Notes: a model not told the origin generated them from the sequence alone. Positions 33,626 through 42,600 are shown, counted from the first letter of the stretch. The stretch: 64,000 bases of DNA from JBDSWU01 sp038230395 (GCA_038230395.1 JBBRNI010000005.1:1-64000), one strand, 5' to 3'. Numbers and translations are program-made.

Positions 33626-34408
33626 CTACTGCTTAGAGAATACGTATGGTGCTTTAAATCGTAGTGGCGAAGGTAGTTGAGGCGCCGTTAAGCCTGTGCG
33701 GCGAGGCGTCGATTGGGGCTTGGTATTTTTTGCTTTCGGAATTACACGGCTGACAACTAGCTGCGGATCAAATAAACTACCAAAAGCCGAAAAATTCGGT
33801 AATCGGTAATCAGGCCCTGCAATGTTAGAATCGGCCGAATTGAGATAAACTATCGCACTATAACCATCAGCCTGATAATTATGTAGTGCCTGGCCCACTA
33901 AAGTTTGTTGTAATATCGGGTCGGCTTTACCGGCCCCGAACTCAGCTATCCATACTGGCTTACCAAGACTTTGTAACCATGAACGGGCACTGGCTAAATC
34001 ATCAAAATTCGGCTTAAAATCAGGGTAAAAATATTTGTCGTACAAAATGGTCGTAGCGATGACGTCAACGTCGTCGTCGCCAGGATAATAGTCGTTAGAC
34101 CCAACATTACCAGCTGGAGACCAAACCCACCTTGATTGCACTCCACCATGCGTTCGCACAAAATCAACGACATGGCGATAAGCAGCGATGTACAGGCTTG
34201 GGTCCTGATTGGACCAAGGATATAAGCCTACAAGTTCCATTTCATGAGCAAAGCGAATATAAACGGGCCGGTGCGAAGCCGCCAACACTGAGCTAATCTG
34301 AGACAGTTGTGCGTCGTAGCCGCCATCAACAATGCGTTGCACTGTATTATGAAGTTCACAACGAGAGCGTATCCATGCTGTATTCCGGTTGATTGAGTCG
34401 AGCAGTGA
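33626..34408 (-). pseudogene. GH26-like beta-mannanase, N-terminally truncated
   Basis: The readable frame covers the C-terminal two thirds of a GH26 (mannanase-type) catalytic barrel. YIRFAHEMELVGLYPWS carries the acid/base Glu, YDKYFYPD follows, and IAEFGA carries the nucleophile Glu. Coding continues upstream of the first GTG (34342) in frame to about 34408, where it meets a stop. There is no start or signal peptide and about 90-100 residues of the barrel are missing. I therefore call it a 5'-deleted gene; a functional short form is unlikely. It has a Pro/Lys/Arg-rich tail. Confidence 0.6.
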
Positions 34409-34443
34409 CTATTTTTACAGATGAACGCTCAGAAGTACGGCGG

Positions 34444-35388
34444 TCATTGGCTATACGCAGTAAAGGACTTATCTGAAAGTTCAGCAGTTATTCTGGAATT
34501 GGGAGTAATAGCAAAAACCTCACCATCAACATGGCCTAAAATTGGCTCTTCACCGATGTTAAAAGCAATGCTGGTTCGCCTCTCTGCAGGAGCGACCCCG
34601 AGCGCCATCTGAACAGCAGCTTTGGCAATAGACATCCGGGTCGGCTGACTATTAACAATATCTAAGAAGTAATTACTGGTATGGTTAACAGCAAAACGAC
34701 CATACTTGCCAGCTTTTGCAGAATGAACAAGCGTTCGATCAAGTAATTGGCGAGGTTCTGTTTCACCTGATTCGAAACAGCTAAACGTCTTCAGATCCGC
34801 CAGGCTGGAAACCACACTGCGCAGCTCTTGAGTAATTTGGCCAACTAATGGTACGTTTCGAAGTCTGCTGGTGCGGTGATCGGTAGAGTCAAGACGCTGA
34901 GCAAAATCAGCCGTATAGTTAAACCCGGCGTTATTTACCGCCATAAACGTGCGCACTGTGTCATCGTCATCAACACTAACCATAAGTGGATGAATGACAA
35001 CCTGATGGTCACGCTCCAACAACGCAGAAATTGCTCGTTGACCAGACATTTTACCACTGTGGATTCGGGCAAAATCATTTGCCGAACCCTGCGGAATAGC
35101 TATGAGCCGAACGGCTTCTTTTGAACTGGCGACTAAACCGTCAGCCGCTACATTGAGTGTTCCATCACCTCCAGCAACTATCATTAAATCGTTGGCTCTC
35201 AGTGCTTCTTGAATTTTATATTTTGAGTGTTGACGGTCAGCTTCGGTGCTAAGGTATGTCAGTGGCAAATCGTACATTTCACTAGCATATATTAGCTGTT
35301 TTTGGGCACGTACAAAACGCCGGCTCGTAGCTTTGAGCGGATTAAACACCACCAGACCGCGCTCGTGCGGCAGCGAAAGTTTATTCAT
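34444..35388 (-). CDS. Diacylglycerol/lipid kinase family protein
   Basis: 314-residue DAGK_cat (YegS/DgkB-like) protein. The nucleotide site is VAGGDGTLN (about 72-80), with a following IPQGSANDFAR and a C-terminal beta domain containing GHVDGE. It would phosphorylate a lipid at the membrane, perhaps salvaged diacylglycerol. The ATG lies only 10 nt after the encoded CCA of tRNA-Glu on the same strand, so after tRNA processing the message would have almost no leader. Confidence 0.88.
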   Translation of the reverse strand: MNKLSLPHERGLVVFNPLKATSRRFVRAQKQLIYASEMYDLPLTYLSTEADRQHSKYKIQEALRANDLMIVAGGDGTLNVAADGLVASSKEAVRLIAIPQGSANDFARIHSGKMSGQRAISALLERDHQVVIHPLMVSVDDDDTVRTFMAVNNAGFNYTADFAQRLDSTDHRTSRLRNVPLVGQITQELRSVVSSLADLKTFSCFESGETEPRQLLDRTLVHSAKAGKYGRFAVNHTSNYFLDIVNSQPTRMSIAKAAVQMALGVAPAERRTSIAFNIGEEPILGHVDGEVFAITPNSRITAELSDKSFTAYSQ

Positions 35389-35398
35389 AAATTCTATA

Positions 35399-35473
35399 TG
35401 GTGATCTCGCGGAGAATCGAACTCCGATTGCCAGGATGAGAACCTGGCGTCCTAACCGTTAGACGACGAGACC
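35399..35473 (-). tRNA. tRNA-Glu (CTC)
   Basis: 75 nt with encoded CCA on the minus strand. Acceptor GGTCTCG pairs with CGAGATC with one G-U. Anticodon loop TTCTCAT gives CTC (GAG codon). T-arm GGAGTTCGATTCTCC. Cotranscription with the lipid kinase gene downstream is likely. Confidence 0.95.
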
Positions 35474-35679
35474 GGGCTAGGCTTGAGGCAGTAATAATAG
35501 CCAGAAATTAGCTCGATTATCTTACCACATCTGTTAGCTTGCGTCCAGATTCCTACTAATAAGCATTAGAAGATTGCATTTAGCCGCTGATGACTAGATA
35601 ATAGTGACTAGATAATGCACACACGAACAACAACACGTAAGACGGGCAATTGCTCGAGGCAGCCTGGGGGAGCCAAATA

Positions 35680-36948
35680 ATGTTTGGTATGGGTAAAAAT
35701 AAATCTGATAGCAATGTTCCGGGCAGTAAGCTATCGGCTAATTTAGAAGATGACCAACTACGTTTTAAGGTTATCATCGATAACATCGAAGACGGTGTCC
35801 TAATGATTGACAAAGACCATGTTGTACGTCTAATCAACCCTGGGGGCGCGACAATATGCGGTTGGTCTTCTGAAGAAGCGACGGGCATCGATGTTGGCAG
35901 CGTGCTGAAATTGGTTGATAGCAAAGGGGAGCCTCATAGCGACGCTGATGACCCTTTCGCCAAAGTGTTTAAAGCGGGGCTAGCGATTCGCGACAATGGC
36001 GCGTTCTTAATAAACCGTGAAAAAAAGCAGGTGCCAATCAGCCTCAACATATCGCCGCTGTTTGATAGTGATAAGCAGGTCATGGCGGCCGTGGCCGTAT
36101 TTCGTGACGCCAGCGATGAACGAGCCGAGGAACAGCAACGTGCCGACTTTATTAGTACTGCCAGTCATGAAATGCGCACCCCTGTGGCGGCGATTGAAGG
36201 ATATTTATCATTGGCACTTAATGCTAAAGTCTCGACAATCGATACTAGAGCCCGTGACTACCTCGAAAAAGCCCACTCCTCAACCCAACACCTCGGACAA
36301 TTATTTCAAGATCTACTTACTAGCGCCAAAGCCGAAGACGGCCGGCTGACTAGCCATCCAAGCGTAGTCGAACTAGGCGGCTTTTTGGAACAGCTTACCA
36401 ATGATCTGAGATTTGTGGCAGAAAAAAAGGGCTTATTCATGGACTTTATTGTTGGCTCAAGTAACACTATTAACGCCAGTAACAACGCGGTTGGTGGTGG
36501 CAAAGTCATCCGACCGCTTTACTACGTCTATGTTGACCCTGATCGCTTGCGCGAAGTCATAACTAATCTATTTGATAACGCGGTTAAATATACCCCCGAA
36601 GGTAAAGTTTCAATTGGAATCACTGGCGATGACGCTGTTGCCCAGTGTTATATTCGGGACACTGGCCCAGGTATTCCCGAAGTAGACGTTGGTCACTTAT
36701 TTCAGAAGTTTTACCGAGTTGATAATTCTGCGACTCGTACAATAGGTGGTACTGGCCTTGGTCTGTTCATCTGCCGTAAAATTGTCGAATTATATAACGG
36801 CCGTATCTGGGTAGAAAGCGAATTTGGCAAGGGCAGCAGCTTTTATATTAACTTCCCCAGGCTTTCAGCACAGCAGGTAAGTAGCCTCCAGAGTTCGGCA
36901 GCTGCTTCAACTGAACTACAGCCTATAAGTTCCTTGGCCGGATCCTAG
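35680..36948 (+). CDS. Soluble PAS histidine kinase
   Basis: 422 residues without membrane segments. One PAS domain (about 28-150), HisKA with STASHEMRTPVAAIEG (phospho-His about 168), and HATPase with NLFDNAVKYT, DTGPGIPE and GGTGLGLFICRK. It should sense a cytoplasmic signal. I chose the ATG at 35680 with GGGGGAG 6 nt upstream instead of an in-frame TTG at 35650. A receiver gene with a long tail follows 68 nt downstream and is the probable partner. Confidence 0.92.
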   Translation: MFGMGKNKSDSNVPGSKLSANLEDDQLRFKVIIDNIEDGVLMIDKDHVVRLINPGGATICGWSSEEATGIDVGSVLKLVDSKGEPHSDADDPFAKVFKAGLAIRDNGAFLINREKKQVPISLNISPLFDSDKQVMAAVAVFRDASDERAEEQQRADFISTASHEMRTPVAAIEGYLSLALNAKVSTIDTRARDYLEKAHSSTQHLGQLFQDLLTSAKAEDGRLTSHPSVVELGGFLEQLTNDLRFVAEKKGLFMDFIVGSSNTINASNNAVGGGKVIRPLYYVYVDPDRLREVITNLFDNAVKYTPEGKVSIGITGDDAVAQCYIRDTGPGIPEVDVGHLFQKFYRVDNSATRTIGGTGLGLFICRKIVELYNGRIWVESEFGKGSSFYINFPRLSAQQVSSLQSSAAASTELQPISSLAGS

Positions 36949-37016
36949 ATACACGCCATAAGACACGTGATACAATAAACCTAATAATCATAAGCAATAC
37001 GTATAGGAACTAATCC

Positions 37017-38288
37017 ATGGCAAAAGTAATGCTCGTCGAAGATGACAATAACTTACGTGAAATTTACGAAGCTCGAATGCAAGCTGAGGGCTACGACGTC
37101 GTTTCCGCCAAAGACGGTGAAGAAGCATTAGTAGTTGCTAAAGCCGAAAAGCCAGAGCTGGTAATCTCGGATGTTATGATGCCCAAAATTAGTGGATTCG
37201 AAATGCTTGATATTTTGCGTAATACCGATGGCCTAAAAGACGTTAAGGTCATTATGCTGACAGCTCTTGGGCAAGCCGATGACCAGCAACGGGCGGACCG
37301 CCTAGGAGCTGACCGTTATTTGGTAAAATCACAGGTGACACTAGAGGATATTGTTAATGTCGCGCATCAGCTACTTGGTGATTTGCCAGATGAAGTCTCA
37401 GCTGAACCAGTCATAGCGGCTACGGCTGAACCAGTCGCAGTGGCTACGGCTGAACCAGTTGCTACTACTGTGGAGCCTCCGGTGGCAGTCGCACTTGCTC
37501 CAGCACCCGAGCCTGAGGCGACAACACCTGCTGCTGTACCAGTTGCGGCAACGCCTATTGTGGCCGACCCAGAACCAGCCTTGGATACAACTCAAGCAAG
37601 CCAAGCTCTTGTTGTTGCACCACTAGCAGCAGACGAGTCTGTATTACCCCAAACTAGCTTTAGTGCCGTTCAGGTTGAGCCTCCTGCAACAGCTGTTGCA
37701 GCTAATCCAACGGCGGTAGCTGAGCCATCAGCAAACGATGCAGTACCTGCTAATGCTGGCGATGGCGCGCAGTCTAGTGCTCAGGAAGAAGCTGTAGTTG
37801 AAGCTCAGATAGAAGATTTTGTAAGTGGCGCGACCAGCAATGCACCTGCGCCAGTTGTTGCTGAAGTAGCGCAGCCTAGCGCAACTGCCGAGCAGGACAC
37901 TAACGCGGCGACTGACGATAAGATTATGGCTGACGCGGTAAGCAATCTCGTGTCTAATACCACCGCAGAGCCTGTACCCATGCCTCCGGCAGCGGAGCTA
38001 GTAATCACACCCTCACCCGAGAGCGTCGTCGCCCTATCGCCAGCTGAAGAAACTGCTGCCACAGGCGCGCCGGTTCCTGATGCGAGTGTGTCAATGATTG
38101 CCGGTAAAAAAATAATCTCACCGATGTCCGATGCTGCTGCTAAGCCCAACTTGAACGACTTACTTGCTAAAGAAGAAGCTAAAGAGATTGCAGCCAAGAC
38201 CACCAGTGAGGCCATTCCAGCGCCAGTCTATTCTGCGCCCCCAGTTGATACATCCAACAAGCCCGATCCAAGTAGTATATCTCTGTAA
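37017..38288 (+). CDS. Receiver domain with long disordered Ala/Pro/Val-rich tail
   Basis: 423 residues. The first 120 form a receiver domain: VMLVEDDNN (acidic pocket), phospho-Asp in VISDVMMPK (about 53), Thr in MLTALG and Lys in YLVKSQ. The remaining 300 are low-complexity, beginning with tandem AEPVAxATAEPVA-type repeats (37399-37460) and showing no folded domain, except a short KKIISPMSDA stretch near the end. There is no DNA-binding output. The tail may scaffold or tether. TACAAT about 42 nt upstream and AGGAACT before the ATG make this a conventional leadered gene. Confidence 0.85.
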   Translation: MAKVMLVEDDNNLREIYEARMQAEGYDVVSAKDGEEALVVAKAEKPELVISDVMMPKISGFEMLDILRNTDGLKDVKVIMLTALGQADDQQRADRLGADRYLVKSQVTLEDIVNVAHQLLGDLPDEVSAEPVIAATAEPVAVATAEPVATTVEPPVAVALAPAPEPEATTPAAVPVAATPIVADPEPALDTTQASQALVVAPLAADESVLPQTSFSAVQVEPPATAVAANPTAVAEPSANDAVPANAGDGAQSSAQEEAVVEAQIEDFVSGATSNAPAPVVAEVAQPSATAEQDTNAATDDKIMADAVSNLVSNTTAEPVPMPPAAELVITPSPESVVALSPAEETAATGAPVPDASVSMIAGKKIISPMSDAAAKPNLNDLLAKEEAKEIAAKTTSEAIPAPVYSAPPVDTSNKPDPSSISL

Positions 38289-38335
38289 GGTATTCCTAAG
38301 TCGTTGATGAGCTTTACAGCATGGCCAAAGCAATT

Positions 38336-38341
38336 TAGACT
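38336..38341 (+). promoter_or_regulatory. Leaderless -10 box (pseudouridine synthase)
   Basis: TAGACT followed by 7 nt and ATG at 38349. Confidence 0.6.
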
Positions 38342-38348
38342 CTAAACT

Positions 38349-39008
38349 ATGCGCATAAACAAATATATAGCCAGTGGCACTCAGCTAAGCCGCCGGGCAG
38401 CAGACGCCGCAATTGTTGAGGGCAGGATACTTATAAACGACAAACCGGCTGATGCTGGCAGCCAAGTTGGTGACTTGGATATCGTGACACTTGACGGCCA
38501 GCCGATTTTTGCTGATAAGCAGCTTATAACCATTATGCTCAATAAGCCCTTTGGGTATGTCGTGTCGCGTGATGGGCAGGGCAGTAAAATAATATACGAT
38601 CTGTTGGCGCCACAGTATCAGCAACTCAACCCGGTTGGACGACTTGATAAAAATTCATCTGGGTTGCTACTACTTACAAATGACGGTGCGCTAGCCAACG
38701 AGCTTACTCACCCCCGTTATGCCAAAGTAAAAGTCTACGAGATTCGCCTTAACCAGCCATTAGCCCCCTTGCATCAACAAATGATTAGCGATCGCGGTTT
38801 AAGCCTTGATGATGGGCTAAGCAGATTGCAACTCGAAAAGCTTGACGACGCGGGCAATGATTGGCGTGTAACTATGACCGAAGGTCGTAATCGCCAAATT
38901 CGCCGAACTTTTAGTGCCCTCGATTATACCGTTACAAGGCTGCATCGCACGCACTTCGGTAGCTATCAACTAGGCGACTTAGCCAAGGGCAAAATAAAAA
39001 CGCTATAA
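38349..39008 (+). CDS. rRNA pseudouridine synthase, RsuA/RluB family
   Basis: 219 residues. An N-terminal S4 RNA-binding domain (RINKYIASGTQLSRRAAD, about 2-60) is followed by the synthase domain with catalytic Asp in VGRLDKNSSGLLLLTNDG (about 97-114) and the late GRNRQIRR motif. The length and layout fit the RsuA/RluB/E/F group; which rRNA position it modifies is not decidable. Cytoplasmic. Confidence 0.92.
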   Translation: MRINKYIASGTQLSRRAADAAIVEGRILINDKPADAGSQVGDLDIVTLDGQPIFADKQLITIMLNKPFGYVVSRDGQGSKIIYDLLAPQYQQLNPVGRLDKNSSGLLLLTNDGALANELTHPRYAKVKVYEIRLNQPLAPLHQQMISDRGLSLDDGLSRLQLEKLDDAGNDWRVTMTEGRNRQIRRTFSALDYTVTRLHRTHFGSYQLGDLAKGKIKTL

Positions 39009-39061
39009 TAAACAGGGTCTGAAACAATAATTATAACCTGTCAATAGTCACCCACATCTGT

Positions 39062-39067
39062 TACAAT
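39062..39067 (+). promoter_or_regulatory. Leaderless -10 box (der), with overlapping AGGAG
   Basis: TACAAT followed by 7 nt (AGGAGTA) and ATG at 39075. The spacer itself contains AGGAG only 2 nt from the ATG, too close for a normal ribosome site. Confidence 0.5.
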
Positions 39068-39074
39068 AGGAGTA

Positions 39075-40568
39075 ATGTCTAAAAAATTACCTATTGTAGC
39101 AATCGTCGGACGAGCCAATGTCGGCAAGTCTAGTTTGTTCAACGCGATTTTGGAGCGCCGCGAAGCAATCGTTGCCCGTGAAGCCGGCACAACTCGCGAT
39201 AGCATCATGGCTAAAGCCAGCGTCTACCTAGAAGACGAATACACAGTTGACGGCGACCAAGCACGCCAAGATTTCTGGTTAGTAGATACCGCTGGCATGA
39301 AAGACGCTGAGGACGACTTTGAGTTTACGATTCAAGAGCAAATTACCCAGGCTGCTGACAGCGCTGATGTTATCTGGGTGATGGTAGAAGCGGACATTCC
39401 CATCACGGAAGACGACCGTCGGGTCGCCAAGATGGCTCTAAAGAGTAAAAAGCCAGTCTTTTTGATCATTAATAAGATCGACAAAGCCAAAGGGGCTGAC
39501 CTTAGCGGTTTTGATAGGCTTGGTATCAAGCCCATTATTCGCACCTCTACGACTCAGCAAATTGGTATCGACGAACTTATAAACAAATTACTAGTTGTTA
39601 TAGAAAAGGGAACTGAAGAGCCTGACGATAATCGCTTGCGCGTAGCGCTGCTTGGTCGTCCAAACGTCGGTAAATCACAGTTATTCAATACCCTATCAAA
39701 GAAGCAGCAGGCTATTGTCGCTGACCGCGCCGGCACCACTCGTGACATCAACCACTCTGTTATTCGCTACCTCGGTCGTGAAATAGAAATTCTCGATACC
39801 GCAGGTATACGACGCTCAGGTAAAATTGAGGTTGGTATTGAACGATTTAGCGTAATTAGGGCTATTAGCGCTATCGAACAGGCCGATGTCTGCTTCTTAC
39901 TTATGGATGTTAATGAGCTACACGTTCAACTTGACCAGAAAATTGCTGGCATGATCAAAGACGCCGGCAAGGGCCTTGTGTTGGTGGTTAGTAAATGGGA
40001 CATTGCCGAGGAAAAAGATGCCTTTACGCGCGATTCATTAGCCCCACAAATCGCCCATGATTATGATTTTGTACCTTGGGCTCCTCTGATCTTTACCTCT
40101 GCTGTCTCTGGCCAAAACGTGACTAAACTATTCGATCTAGCGCTCGAGATCGATGCGGCACGTAATACCAACGTAAGTACCCGCGAACTCAATGTATGGC
40201 TGCGACAAATGGTAGACGCCCATCCTCCGGCAGGGTTGAAGAACCGTGCGCCCAAGCTCAATTACATGGTGCAAGAAGAAAATAGCGTACCGGCCTTTAA
40301 GATCTTTGGTAGCCATACTAAGTTTCTGCATTGGAGCTACAAAAGGTACCTCGAAACACAGTTACGCCGCAAGTATGGCTTTGAAGGGACCGCGTTGCAG
40401 CTATGGTTTATCGAAAAGCACATTACTCACAAACACGGTAACAGCCCAACCAAAGAGCCCCGCAGCAACCGTCAGCAGCGCTACAAGCCGTCTATGACCG
40501 GAAAAGATAGCAAAACCACCCGTATCCACAAAAAAGCTGCTACTAGCTTTAAAACCCCCGCCAAATAA
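39075..40568 (+). CDS. der: Ribosome-assembly GTPase Der (EngA)
   Basis: 497-residue double-GTPase required for 50S maturation. G1 of domain 1 is GRANVGKSS (about 12-20) with DTAG and NKID; G1 of domain 2 is GRPNVGKSQ (about 194-202) with DTAG and SKWD. A KH-like C-terminal domain follows, then a basic tail of about 45 residues. Domain 1 carries a 10-15 residue insert before its DTAG (about 55-70). Complete. The next gene's ATG overlaps its stop (TAATG). Confidence 0.95.
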   Translation: MSKKLPIVAIVGRANVGKSSLFNAILERREAIVAREAGTTRDSIMAKASVYLEDEYTVDGDQARQDFWLVDTAGMKDAEDDFEFTIQEQITQAADSADVIWVMVEADIPITEDDRRVAKMALKSKKPVFLIINKIDKAKGADLSGFDRLGIKPIIRTSTTQQIGIDELINKLLVVIEKGTEEPDDNRLRVALLGRPNVGKSQLFNTLSKKQQAIVADRAGTTRDINHSVIRYLGREIEILDTAGIRRSGKIEVGIERFSVIRAISAIEQADVCFLLMDVNELHVQLDQKIAGMIKDAGKGLVLVVSKWDIAEEKDAFTRDSLAPQIAHDYDFVPWAPLIFTSAVSGQNVTKLFDLALEIDAARNTNVSTRELNVWLRQMVDAHPPAGLKNRAPKLNYMVQEENSVPAFKIFGSHTKFLHWSYKRYLETQLRRKYGFEGTALQLWFIEKHITHKHGNSPTKEPRSNRQQRYKPSMTGKDSKTTRIHKKAATSFKTPAK

Positions 40569-41284
40569 TGTCACGGCTGTTCCGTCGCAAGTCACCACAA
40601 CCTCAGCCTCAAGAGATAGCAGGGCAGTGGTCGTCATCTACCCCAGAAGACTCTGCGCGCGTCGTCAAAGTTCTAGAATTGCTACGGGCGAAAAACGAAC
40701 GGACAGTTAAAGATATAGAGGAGCTATACGCCGCAGATTACGGTAACGGTGAATCTGCCGATATCCCCGGAGGTTACCACCAAAGAGCCGATTTGCTCAT
40801 TGACCGTTTTCGGCCCCAACCAGCTGTTATATACCACCCTGGCAGTCACCTTGACCTCGGCGTTGCAAAGCGCCACCCACATACGCGTGTCATGCATGTT
40901 GATAAAGAGCAGTGGGTAATTGATCTTATGCAACAGGGTGGCTACGAAGCTCACGCAGCCGACCACAACCAATTCATCCCTGACACAGCTGCCGATGTCA
41001 CCATTTTATTCAACGCCGGACGCATACCAAATGACCAACTTCTTAAAGTCACGCAGCATGATGGATTAGTAGTCGTCAACAACTATCATTACGCCGCCAC
41101 ATACATGGCACTCTATTGTCCAGATTTTAAACTGGTGGGCGCCATCGAGCCCGATGACCCACTCACAATTCTGAGTGACTTCGACATGAGTCGGCTAGGC
41201 GTCATACCAGCACCAAATGAAATCGTTTGGCCTGCGTACGCTGACACCATCTTTGCATTTCAACGCCAAGCTAGCGCCCAGTAG
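40568..41284 (+). CDS. Hypothetical protein with Rossmann/methyltransferase-like core
   Basis: 238 residues, not assigned to a family. A Gln/Pro-rich start is followed by alternating strands and helices: VIYHPGSHLDLGVAKRHP, VMHVDKEQWVIDLM, ADVTILFNAG and GLVVVNNY. The order resembles a SAM-methyltransferase Rossmann core, with the Asp of MHVD in the place that binds ribose, but the glycine-rich loop is not canonical. Translationally coupled to der by a TAATG overlap, suggesting a housekeeping or ribosome-linked role. Confidence 0.6.
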   Translation: MSRLFRRKSPQPQPQEIAGQWSSSTPEDSARVVKVLELLRAKNERTVKDIEELYAADYGNGESADIPGGYHQRADLLIDRFRPQPAVIYHPGSHLDLGVAKRHPHTRVMHVDKEQWVIDLMQQGGYEAHAADHNQFIPDTAADVTILFNAGRIPNDQLLKVTQHDGLVVVNNYHYAATYMALYCPDFKLVGAIEPDDPLTILSDFDMSRLGVIPAPNEIVWPAYADTIFAFQRQASAQ

Positions 41285-41286
41285 TT

Positions 41287-41292
41287 TATACT
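41287..41292 (+). promoter_or_regulatory. Leaderless -10 box (pth)
   Basis: TATACT followed by 7 nt and ATG at 41300. It supports an N-terminal extension of Pth relative to the usual start. Confidence 0.55.
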
Positions 41293-41299
41293 TGTAGAT

Positions 41300-41941
41300 A
41301 TGGGACTTTTCCAACAGCGGCCGCAAACATCTGACCCCATCAACTATGTGACAATTGGCATGAACAAGACGATGCTCATAGTCGGGCTCGGTAACATCGG
41401 CGCCGAATACAATGGCACCCGCCACAATATCGGTTTTGCCTGCGTCGACAATTTCGTGCGTGCCAACACTCTCGATGCATGGATCCTCAAAAAAGACCTA
41501 AAATGCCATCTCAGTACCGGCCGCATCGGTGAGGTTCGAATCTATGCAATAAAACCAACGACCTTTATGAACCTTAGCGGGGAAGCCGTGCAGGCTGTAG
41601 CTGCTTTTTATAAAATTCCACCAGAGCATATCGTTGTTCTACACGATGAACTCGACATTGATTTTGGCGGGATCCGTATGCGAGTAGGTGGCAGTGCTGC
41701 CGGGCACAATGGTATAAAATCTATTTCTCAACAGCTTGGCGTAGAAGAGTACGGACGCGTGCGTATTGGCATCGGGCCCAAACACCCAGCTCGAATTCCC
41801 AGCGAAAAATTCGTTCTGCAAGCATTCTCCGTTGATGAGCAAGCCCAGATCAAAAATCTTGCCCAAGAAGTCAACGCCATCCTATCTGAATACACCTACA
41901 GCGGAGCATTGCCGAACGAAACCCGGAATTTCCTAGTTTAG
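41300..41941 (+). CDS. pth: Peptidyl-tRNA hydrolase
   Basis: Recycles peptidyl-tRNA by ester hydrolysis. The family core starts at MLIVGLGNIG and includes NGTRHNIGFACVD (catalytic His), KPTTFMNLSGE, HDELDIDFG and GGSAAGHNGIKSI. The core is complete at about 190 residues. The leaderless rule points to ATG 41300, which adds about 20 residues (MGLFQQRPQTSDP...) before the usual start; ATG 41360 is the conservative alternative but has no visible ribosome site or -10 box. A long structured hairpin follows 3 nt after the stop. Confidence 0.92.
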   Translation: MGLFQQRPQTSDPINYVTIGMNKTMLIVGLGNIGAEYNGTRHNIGFACVDNFVRANTLDAWILKKDLKCHLSTGRIGEVRIYAIKPTTFMNLSGEAVQAVAAFYKIPPEHIVVLHDELDIDFGGIRMRVGGSAAGHNGIKSISQQLGVEEYGRVRIGIGPKHPARIPSEKFVLQAFSVDEQAQIKNLAQEVNAILSEYTYSGALPNETRNFLV

Positions 41942-41944
41942 TAA

Positions 41945-42001
41945 GCACTAAAAAAGGCCGATGAGAGGGGGTGGGCACCGCTCATCGACCTATTTTAGTG
42001 C
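41945..42001. terminator. Bidirectional terminator-like hairpin after pth
   Basis: GGCCGATGAG pairs with CTCATCGACC, flanked by AAAA on one side and TATTTT on the other, and extended by GCACTAAAA/TTTTAGTGC. It can stop pth transcription on the plus strand and the candidate RNA on the minus strand. Confidence 0.6.
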
Positions 42002-42271
42002 AGAAGCCCATCTTGGGAGACGAACTTCTGCGTAACATCCCTTCAACCCACCCCAGCGAAGCATCATTGTCTAAAATTAATGACATGTGCCGATTGCCCC
42101 GAAGGACACTCACCATTTAGGCTCACTTTGAATTGGGGACCTCTGACTTTCGCGTGAAGCGAATGGGAGGGATCTGTTAAAGGGGTTAGTATGCTTTAGA
42201 ACGTTGTCCGCTCAGGGGCGGATAGCTAGAGAAAGTGGAGGGTAACAACTTGGCCTTAGCACGCTCTAAAA
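41945..42271 (-). ncRNA. Strongly structured non-coding RNA candidate, class unknown
   Basis: Directly downstream of pth lies a 57-nt hairpin (41945-42001, 19 of 21 pairs) whose loop contains GGGGTGGG. That loop can pair with CCCACCCC at 42047-42054, making a pseudoknot. A second hairpin, GCAGAAG/CTTCTGC with an inner CCCA/TGGG, lies at 42000-42031. AAGGCC at the left end can pair with GGCCTT at 42252-42257, closing about 300 nt. The minus strand is preferred because the terminal stem is followed by TTTTTT. I could not match it to RNase P, tmRNA, SRP or 6S signatures. Confidence 0.45.
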
Positions 42272-42600
42272 CAATCTAACAAATTGTTAGAATTGGGTAT
42301 AAAAGGTACAAGAATCACCACGACTAATAGTTATAGGATTCACAACTTGCTATTTTAGCAAAAGAGTGTCTTTATGTCAATACTAAAAAATGTTTGCATA
42401 ACTATTACAAGAGGCTAATGCTTAATATGTACAACCAAAATCAATTGTTAAATAGAGCTTAAATTACGTGCAAACTTGTTGCAGCTTCACTACACTGACC
42501 GATATTTTAACTTCTAAGTAATGTCGAATTCTGAATCTCGAGATATGGCATACACAAAAAATAAGCTTCGCCCAAGCGTGTGTAGTCATAGAGCTTGATA
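42272..42600. other. AT-rich non-coding stretch
   Basis: No gene seen. Contains a CTAACAA/TTGTTAG palindrome at about 42277-42291 and, at its right end, the first arm of the CTCGAG-centred inverted repeat. It separates the RNA candidate from dispersed-repeat copy B. Confidence 0.4.

Noticed and set aside
37398..37604. Trp/Cys/Arg-rich minus-strand ORF
   Set aside because: Shadow of the tandem-repeat coding sequence of the receiver tail on the plus strand.
41942..42300. RNase P RNA, tmRNA, SRP RNA or 6S RNA
   Set aside because: Searched by eye on both strands for their conserved words (GAGGAAAGTCC, ACAGAA, GGTTCGA end, GGAAGGAAGCA); none fit, so the RNA is left unclassified.
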